A DNA stretch of 64,000 bases from an uncultured bacterium (lineage in GTDB: Bacteria; Bacillota_I; Bacilli_A; RF39; UBA660). The DNA is taken from positions 1-64,000 of the forward strand of contig CANSHI010000004.1 of the NCBI GenBank assembly GCA_947646655.1, given 5' to 3'. The notes below the pieces were generated by a model. It saw nothing but the letters and a program-made list of their open reading frames with translations, was not told the DNA's origin and searched no databases. This document shows, piece after piece, positions 59,328-64,000 of the stretch (position 1 is the first letter of the stretch; the number at the start of each line of letters is the position of its first letter). Made by a program: the position numbers and the translations under genes.

Positions 59328-60659
59328 CTATTTCTCCTTTGATTCCTTTACTTCGGCTAAAATATAACCAGAAGATAGTCTAATATCTATTTTATCCCCT
59401 TTTTTTACACTTTTATAATCGGATATTACTTTATTATCGGATGAAACAACAGAATATCCTTTTTTTAATATTCCTAAGGGATTTAAAAGTTCTAGTTTAT
59501 TTAGCAATAATTCATAATGTTTACTTTTATCTTTATTTATATTTCCGATAGAAGACTTTAGTCTAGTTTCCAACAATAAAATTTTCTCTCTATCTTTTTC
59601 GTAAAAAGAAAGAGGATTTTTGAGAACATATGATTCTCTTACTTTAGCAAGTCTAGAATTAGAAAGCTCAATTTTATTTTTAATAAAGTTTTCTAGTTTA
59701 TCGATAAGCCCTGATAAATTTTGTTCTTTTACTTCATAAAAAGCGGTAGGATTTTTTAGAACATAAGCATTTTTTAATGCTTCTAATCTTTTTGAATTTA
59801 ATTCTATTTTTTTAGAAATGCTATTTTGTAATCTGATTTTGTAATTTTCTATAAGACTTATGACATCAGCCATATTGGGCACAGCCATCTCAGCAGCTCC
59901 TGTTGGAGTAGGTGCTCTTAAGTCTGCTACAAAGTCAGCAATCGTAAAGTCGACTTCGTGTCCAACTGCACTTATGACGGGTATAGTGCATTCATAAATA
60001 GCGCGAGCAACAATTTCTTCATTGAACGCCCATAAATCTTCTATTGAACCTCCCCCACGTCCAACTATGAGGACATCTAATTCATAATTTTCAGCTAACT
60101 TAATATTTTCTGTTACACTATACTTTGCCGTTTCTCCTTGAACTAGAGCTGGAAATAAAATCGTTTCTGCGACAGGGAAGCGCCTTTTTATAGTCGATAA
60201 TATATCTCTAATTGCTGCTCCTGTTGGTGCTGTTATAACCCCTATTCTTCTCGGATATTTTGGTATAGGTTTTTTATGTTCTTTTTTAAAAAGTCCTTGT
60301 GCTTCTAATTCTTTTTTTAACTTCTCATAAGCTATGTAGAGTTCCCCTATGCCATCAGGTTGCATTTTGCTAACTACTATTTGATATTTGCCTGTATTTT
60401 CATAAACAGTTACTTTTCCTTCGACAAAAACTTTTGTACCTTCTTTTGGTTCAAAATTAAGTGTTGAAGCAGAGGTAGCGAACATAATTGCACTTATTAT
60501 GCTAGTCTCGTCTTTAAGACTAAAATAAAGATGTCCTCTCGAGTGAAGTTTGAAATTGCTTATTTCGCCTTTTAAATATACATATCCAAGGTGAGGATCA
60601 GCTTCAAATTTTCTTTTGAGATAATTATTTAATTGACTAACTGTTATATAATTTGCCAT
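59328..60659 (-). CDS. xseA: Exodeoxyribonuclease VII large subunit
   Basis: Protein of 443 residues. The N-terminal OB fold (about 1-100, GEISNFKLHSRGHLYFSLKD) precedes the catalytic domain (GVITAPTGAAIRDI, VGRGGGSIEDLWAFN, AVGHEVDFTIADFVADLRAPTPTGAAE) and long coiled coils carrying the tandem motif AYVLKNPTAFYE / SYVLKNPLSFYE. It degrades single-stranded DNA. It is directly behind nusB. Confidence 0.95.
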   Translation of the reverse strand: MANYITVSQLNNYLKRKFEADPHLGYVYLKGEISNFKLHSRGHLYFSLKDETSIISAIMFATSASTLNFEPKEGTKVFVEGKVTVYENTGKYQIVVSKMQPDGIGELYIAYEKLKKELEAQGLFKKEHKKPIPKYPRRIGVITAPTGAAIRDILSTIKRRFPVAETILFPALVQGETAKYSVTENIKLAENYELDVLIVGRGGGSIEDLWAFNEEIVARAIYECTIPVISAVGHEVDFTIADFVADLRAPTPTGAAEMAVPNMADVISLIENYKIRLQNSISKKIELNSKRLEALKNAYVLKNPTAFYEVKEQNLSGLIDKLENFIKNKIELSNSRLAKVRESYVLKNPLSFYEKDREKILLLETRLKSSIGNINKDKSKHYELLLNKLELLNPLGILKKGYSVVSSDNKVISDYKSVKKGDKIDIRLSSGYILAEVKESKEK

Positions 60660-60661
60660 TA

Positions 60662-61063
60662 CTATTCTTTTTCCTTCATATACTTGTCTAAAACTGCATT
60701 GATCATCTTGCGTACTTGATCGTCAGAGTATTTTTTCGCAAGCTCGATGGCCTCATTGATGACGACTTTTATAGGAGTATCAGTATATTTCATTTCATAA
60801 AGAGCTATGCGAAGAATACAAGCTCCTGTTATTTCAATGCGGTTAATATCCCACTCTTCTAAATATTTGTTAGCTAAAGTATTTAATTCATCATAATATG
60901 TATTTACTCCATAAACTATTTCTTTAACGAACTCGTTTTCAACTTCAAGATTTTCTTTAATACAATCCTCAATTTCAAATTTTAATTTGTTTTGTTTATA
61001 TATTTCAATTTCATATAATATAGTCATTATTTTAACTCTTAGTTCACTTCTTGTAGATTGCAT
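60662..61063 (-). CDS. nusB: Transcription antitermination factor NusB
   Basis: All-helical protein of 133 residues: MQSTRSELRVKIMTILYEIE, IEITGACILRIALYEM, VVINEAIELAKKYSDDQVRKMINAVLDK. It supports rRNA antitermination with NusE. Start ATG 61063 is chosen for AGGAGG just upstream. It is followed directly by xseA; folD, usual between them, is absent. Confidence 0.93.
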   Translation of the reverse strand: MQSTRSELRVKIMTILYEIEIYKQNKLKFEIEDCIKENLEVENEFVKEIVYGVNTYYDELNTLANKYLEEWDINRIEITGACILRIALYEMKYTDTPIKVVINEAIELAKKYSDDQVRKMINAVLDKYMKEKE

Positions 61064-61151
61064 TTTTTTTCCTCCTAACTCTTTTCTTTGCATAAAATGA
61101 TTATAACAGAAAAAGACCATTTGGTCCATATTTTATAATTATTTTTCTATA

Positions 61152-62726
61152 TTATTCTAAACGATATTCATTACCAATCGTTCCATTACCTTTTAAAGAC
61201 ATAAAATACTCTGGAGTTAAGTTTATGACTGGAACTAAATGAATACCTTGATAATTAGCATACCTATAATTGGGATATGAATTTTGAGCTGTTAAAATAA
61301 TATTAGACTTGCCACTATTTTGAGAATCGGGGGTCATCGACCAATAATCAAATCCCTTATACATATAGTATTTTGTGTTGTTGCCTGCTGATTCGCCACC
61401 TGATCCTGCGATTATCGACTCATCTCTTGTAAGAAATCCTATTGGATACTTTGAGGCACCGTTTCCATATGTGGTATCGTCGACTGTAAATGCATCATTT
61501 TTCTGCGGGCATGTTAGTATTGGTTGTCCTTTTTTGGTGCCTCTAAATCTTCCACGTCCGTCGTATAATGCGCCATTGTTTCCATAACCTAGGTAAGGAT
61601 TATTATTTTCAAAACTTCTATCATTACAAAATAAAGTGTCTGAAATATATTGGGATAGATCTAAAATGTTTTCTTCATACCATGTTTCTAGCACAACTTT
61701 TATATTAGAATCTACTACATTTGACTGTGCTTCTTCTTTACTTGTTGAAGATGCTGTACCCGCTGGACTATACATATATCCCACATATTTTTCATCGTTA
61801 GTTCTAGTGTTGTATAGTACATTTTTAACCGCTATACGATCTTCATTTTTTTCTCCTGACTTATAAGGTTGTGTTCCGTCATAGAGTAATCTTACCGATC
61901 CATCACCATTTATGCGTATAATTCTCCAATACATTGGCTTCCCAATCTTATCGCCATTTTGGGGAATATTCGCCCATTTGCCAAATTGAACATAATTATC
62001 TTCTACTGTACCTCTGTAATAGTAAGATGTTCCATAATCATCGGCCAAAGCATATAATCCGTCGGCTGTTTCATCTGTTATCGATTTGGATAGAAAATCT
62101 GGTGTCTCGTTTTTAATGGATTTTTGTAATTTTCTTAAAACTGTTTCGGCATCTAACAATTTATCTCTTCCCTTACTGTTTTCTATTAAAAAAGTGGTAC
62201 TGAATGTTGCCTCTAAATCAGTAGTTTGATCTAAGTCTTCTAAATAGTTCAGTTTAATAATCAGTTTATAATAAATTGTAGAGTTTTTAGGTATAACTAA
62301 ATTGCCAGCAAGTAAAGTGGTAATAGTTTGTAAGCTCGTAGGTACTTTATAATTAGTTATTATATCAGTATAATTCCCGTTTTCTTTAGATGAAGAGAGT
62401 AAGCTGTAAGTTAAAGAGTTTTCTAAATAAGTATTGACTAAGTTGTTCCACATAATTCTAGTAGTTGCATCGGCAGTTCCAGTGTTTTTGATTGTAAAGT
62501 TTTTCTCTATTGTACTTCCAAATTCAAGAGCTTGATTTATCTCAGGGCTATTATCTGAAAAAGTGAGTGCTAGTGTGGCAGTATCAGTATTAACATTTTG
62601 TGGATTGCTAGTTACATTTGAAATAAAGAACGCATATGAACTAAGAATGCTTATTAACAATAAAATTCCAGAGCTTATTCCAATTATAGTTTTCTTCATG
62701 TTACTACTTATACTTATTTTTCCCAT
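61152..62726 (-). CDS. TasA/camelysin-like secreted surface protein
   Basis: Protein of 524 residues from ATG 62726. The N-terminal hydrophobic segment (about 10-32, IIGISSGILLLISILSSYAFF) looks like a SipW-type signal or anchor. Residues about 40-190 resemble the TasA/camelysin beta domain (NTDTATLALTF, IKNTGTADATTRI). The C-terminal half (about 215-524) has WRIIRINGDGSVRLLYDGT and a Tyr/Gly-rich end with YWSMTPDSQN. It may form surface fibres or matrix. The promoter contains a 9-base G tract that could switch it on and off. Confidence 0.72.
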   Translation of the reverse strand: MGKISISSNMKKTIIGISSGILLLISILSSYAFFISNVTSNPQNVNTDTATLALTFSDNSPEINQALEFGSTIEKNFTIKNTGTADATTRIMWNNLVNTYLENSLTYSLLSSSKENGNYTDIITNYKVPTSLQTITTLLAGNLVIPKNSTIYYKLIIKLNYLEDLDQTTDLEATFSTTFLIENSKGRDKLLDAETVLRKLQKSIKNETPDFLSKSITDETADGLYALADDYGTSYYYRGTVEDNYVQFGKWANIPQNGDKIGKPMYWRIIRINGDGSVRLLYDGTQPYKSGEKNEDRIAVKNVLYNTRTNDEKYVGYMYSPAGTASSTSKEEAQSNVVDSNIKVVLETWYEENILDLSQYISDTLFCNDRSFENNNPYLGYGNNGALYDGRGRFRGTKKGQPILTCPQKNDAFTVDDTTYGNGASKYPIGFLTRDESIIAGSGGESAGNNTKYYMYKGFDYWSMTPDSQNSGKSNIILTAQNSYPNYRYANYQGIHLVPVINLTPEYFMSLKGNGTIGNEYRLE

Positions 62727-62748
62727 TCCTATCACCGATTCTAACAAT

Positions 62749-62778
62749 ATTTAAACACCCCCCCCCTGACTTTGTCAA
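62749..62778 (-). promoter_or_regulatory. Promoter with poly-G spacer (possible phase-variable switch)
   Basis: Minus strand: TTGACA (62778-62773), spacer of 18 nt that includes nine consecutive G (62766-62758), then TTAAAT (62754-62749). Slippage in the G run would change the -35/-10 spacing and so the promoter strength. Confidence 0.65.
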
Positions 62779-62841
62779 CAAAAGTGAATTAGAGAAACAA
62801 AAAAACCAAACTTTCTCGGTTTTTGAAAATTTGGTATTTAA

Positions 62842-63312
62842 TTAACTGATTGCAAGTATTTCTATGTCGAATGCTCCTCCTGGTGATTCGACAGTAACTA
62901 CATCGCCTACTTTTTTATTGAGCACAGCTTTTCCAATAGGAGATTCATTTGATATTCTGTTTTCACTTGGATTTGCTTCAAGGGAACCGACGATTTGATA
63001 TTTTTCTTCTTCGTCATCTTCCACATAGTTTATAGTAATTGTAGATCCTAACCCAACTATACCTTTAGATACAGTTTCTTCAATTATTTTGGCATGGTCT
63101 ACAAGATATTCTAATTCTTTTATGCGAGCTTCTAATTCAGCTTGGTCATTTCTTGCTGCATCATAGTCAGCATTTTCTGATAAGTCTCCTTGAGCACGAG
63201 CATCTTTAATCGCTTCAATTACTTGAGGTCTTTTAACAGTTTTTAGTTCGTTTAACTCTTCCTCTATTTTAAGAAAACCTTCAGCAGTCATTAAACATTC
63301 TTTTTTTGTCAT
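62842..63312 (-). CDS. greA: Transcription elongation factor GreA
   Basis: Protein of 156 residues. The N-terminal coiled coil with acidic tip (DARAQGDLSENADYDAARNDQ) enters the RNA polymerase secondary channel; the FKBP-like C-terminal domain ends NKKVGDVVTVESPGG. It rescues backtracked polymerase. Start ATG 63312 follows AGAGTGAT. Confidence 0.96.
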   Translation of the reverse strand: MTKKECLMTAEGFLKIEEELNELKTVKRPQVIEAIKDARAQGDLSENADYDAARNDQAELEARIKELEYLVDHAKIIEETVSKGIVGLGSTITINYVEDDEEEKYQIVGSLEANPSENRISNESPIGKAVLNKKVGDVVTVESPGGAFDIEILAIS

Positions 63313-63389
63313 AATTATCACTCTTTCATTCTTTTATTTTATTTTTGTATTAAAAAATGGTTCCTCTTTTTGAGACCTTTTTAATAATA

Positions 63390-64000
63390 CTAGATTTCAT
63401 CATATTTGTCAAATACTTTTGCACGCATCATACTAAATTGCTCACAGATTTTGGGCACTTTTATTTTAACGATCATTTTAGGATGATTACAGAAGTCTAA
63501 TCTGTTTCCATCTTCATCTATTATATCGGTTATCGTAAATTCAATAGTATCCATGGTTGGCCCAAATATTTGAACAGTATCACCTTTTTTAAAGTAGTTT
63601 CTTACTTCTAAGGTGATTTCATTGTTTTCACTATTTAATACTAGACCTAAAAAGTCTTGATTCGATTCTTCTTTTCGTCCATTGAAATATTGTTCATTAA
63701 CGCCAGGTAGTTTATCAAAAAACTGAGGTGTAGACTCCCTATTTGCTACCCTATTTATGATATTCAAGGCATAATCAATATATTCATCTGTCAGGGAATT
63801 TGTGCTTATTTTTGAAATAATTTGTCTATAAGTGTGTAAAACGGTCGCGATATAATAAATCGAACGCATTCTACCTTCGATTTTAAAAGAATTAACTCCT
63901 ATATCGATCATATCCTTGATATAATGAACCATGTTTAAGTCTTTTGGCATCATTTCAAATTGTCGATTATCTTCTGTATCGAATGTCCAGCGACAAACTT
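63390..64000 (-). CDS. Peptidase U32 family protein, C-terminal part (gene runs out of the window)
   Basis: The frame is open to the window edge and reads CRWTFDTEDNRQFEMMPKDL and DIGVNSFKIEGRMRSIYYI, the conserved middle of U32 proteins (TrhP/YrrO-like), then the beta-barrel C-terminal domain (about residues 100-203 here). At least 203 residues are present and the N-terminal half lies beyond position 64000. Relatives take part in tRNA hydroxylation (TrhP) or collagenolytic activity; the tRNA role is likelier next to greA. Confidence 0.85.
   Translation of the reverse strand, partial: VCRWTFDTEDNRQFEMMPKDLNMVHYIKDMIDIGVNSFKIEGRMRSIYYIATVLHTYRQIISKISTNSLTDEYIDYALNIINRVANRESTPQFFDKLPGVNEQYFNGRKEESNQDFLGLVLNSENNEITLEVRNYFKKGDTVQIFGPTMDTIEFTITDIIDEDGNRLDFCNHPKMIVKIKVPKICEQFSMMRAKVFDKYDEI

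Noticed and set aside
1-64000. Mycoplasma-like genetic code (TGA as Trp).
   Set aside because: TGA ends real genes (rlmN, sufBD neighbours, the phage 37-residue gene), and Trp is encoded by TGG throughout.
1-64000. CRISPR arrays, tRNA or rRNA genes, riboswitches.
   Set aside because: I looked through the intergenic stretches and saw no regular repeat-spacer array, cloverleaf, rRNA core or familiar riboswitch/T-box motif. A covariance-model scan would settle it.

Overview
The window reads as chromosome of an AT-rich (roughly 30% GC by eye), anaerobic, low-GC Gram-positive bacterium (Bacillota, Bacilli/Erysipelotrichia-like; possibly one of the uncultured gut lineages near Mollicutes). The standard code is used (TGA is a stop, for example in rlmN). 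The cell has a wall (FtsW, sortase and sortase substrate, SpoIIP), an anaerobic class III ribonucleotide reductase, a SUF iron-sulphur operon, PrkC/Stp signalling, and genes normally tied to endospore formation (SpoIIP, CotE, SpoIIM-like, SpoIVB). The species cannot be fixed from the sequence alone.

Layout. 1-1.16 kb: an IS481-type insertion sequence. 1.2-41.5 kb: mostly plus-strand housekeeping genes: spoIIP, a thioester/SpaA-type adhesin with its sortase, lepA-HD-hemW, a cohesin/cadherin-like surface protein, rpsP-khpA, YgjP-like peptidase-trmH, ftsW, the rlmN-stp-prkC-rsgA-rpe operon, sufC-short sufBD-sufS-sufU, era-yqzL-recO, cotE, gpsA-rarA (minus), xerC/D, pyk and a ZIP transporter. 41.5-46.65 kb: a complete 5.1-kb filamentous phage (inovirus) provirus. 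46.65-64 kb: mostly minus-strand genes: an HTH regulator, mnmA, a spoIIM-like gene, nrdD-nrdG, spoIVB (plus), nusB-xseA-xseB, a TasA-like surface protein, greA and a truncated U32 peptidase.

The main discovery is the provirus. It carries a ribbon-helix-helix repressor gene read away from the structural operon, an ssDNA-binding-protein candidate, a pVIII-like major coat protein, several tiny membrane proteins, a signal-peptide-bearing pIII-like adsorption protein with internal repeats, a pVI-like protein, a Zot/pI-like assembly ATPase, a multi-hairpin intergenic region (origin/packaging candidate) and an HUH rolling-circle Rep with an HxH motif and a YxxxY tyrosine pair. It lies between two 28-bp sites sharing a 15-bp repeat exactly 5,099 bp apart. 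The right site is an almost canonical Firmicute dif; the left keeps only the XerD-like arm. This is the signature of an element that integrates by borrowing the host XerC/XerD recombinases. The strand bias of host genes reverses at this point, so it is very probably the replication terminus.

Other notable signals are: a shared GTTGC-N4-GCAAC palindrome centred at exactly -41.5 upstream of both nrdD and a nucleotide-kinase-like gene (a CRP/FNR-type class II activator site); a 9-base G tract between the -35 and -10 elements of a surface-protein promoter (possible phase variation); a half-length single SufB/SufD protein; and overlapping divergent phage promoters that share one -35 hexamer, with three TGTACA operators on one face of the helix.
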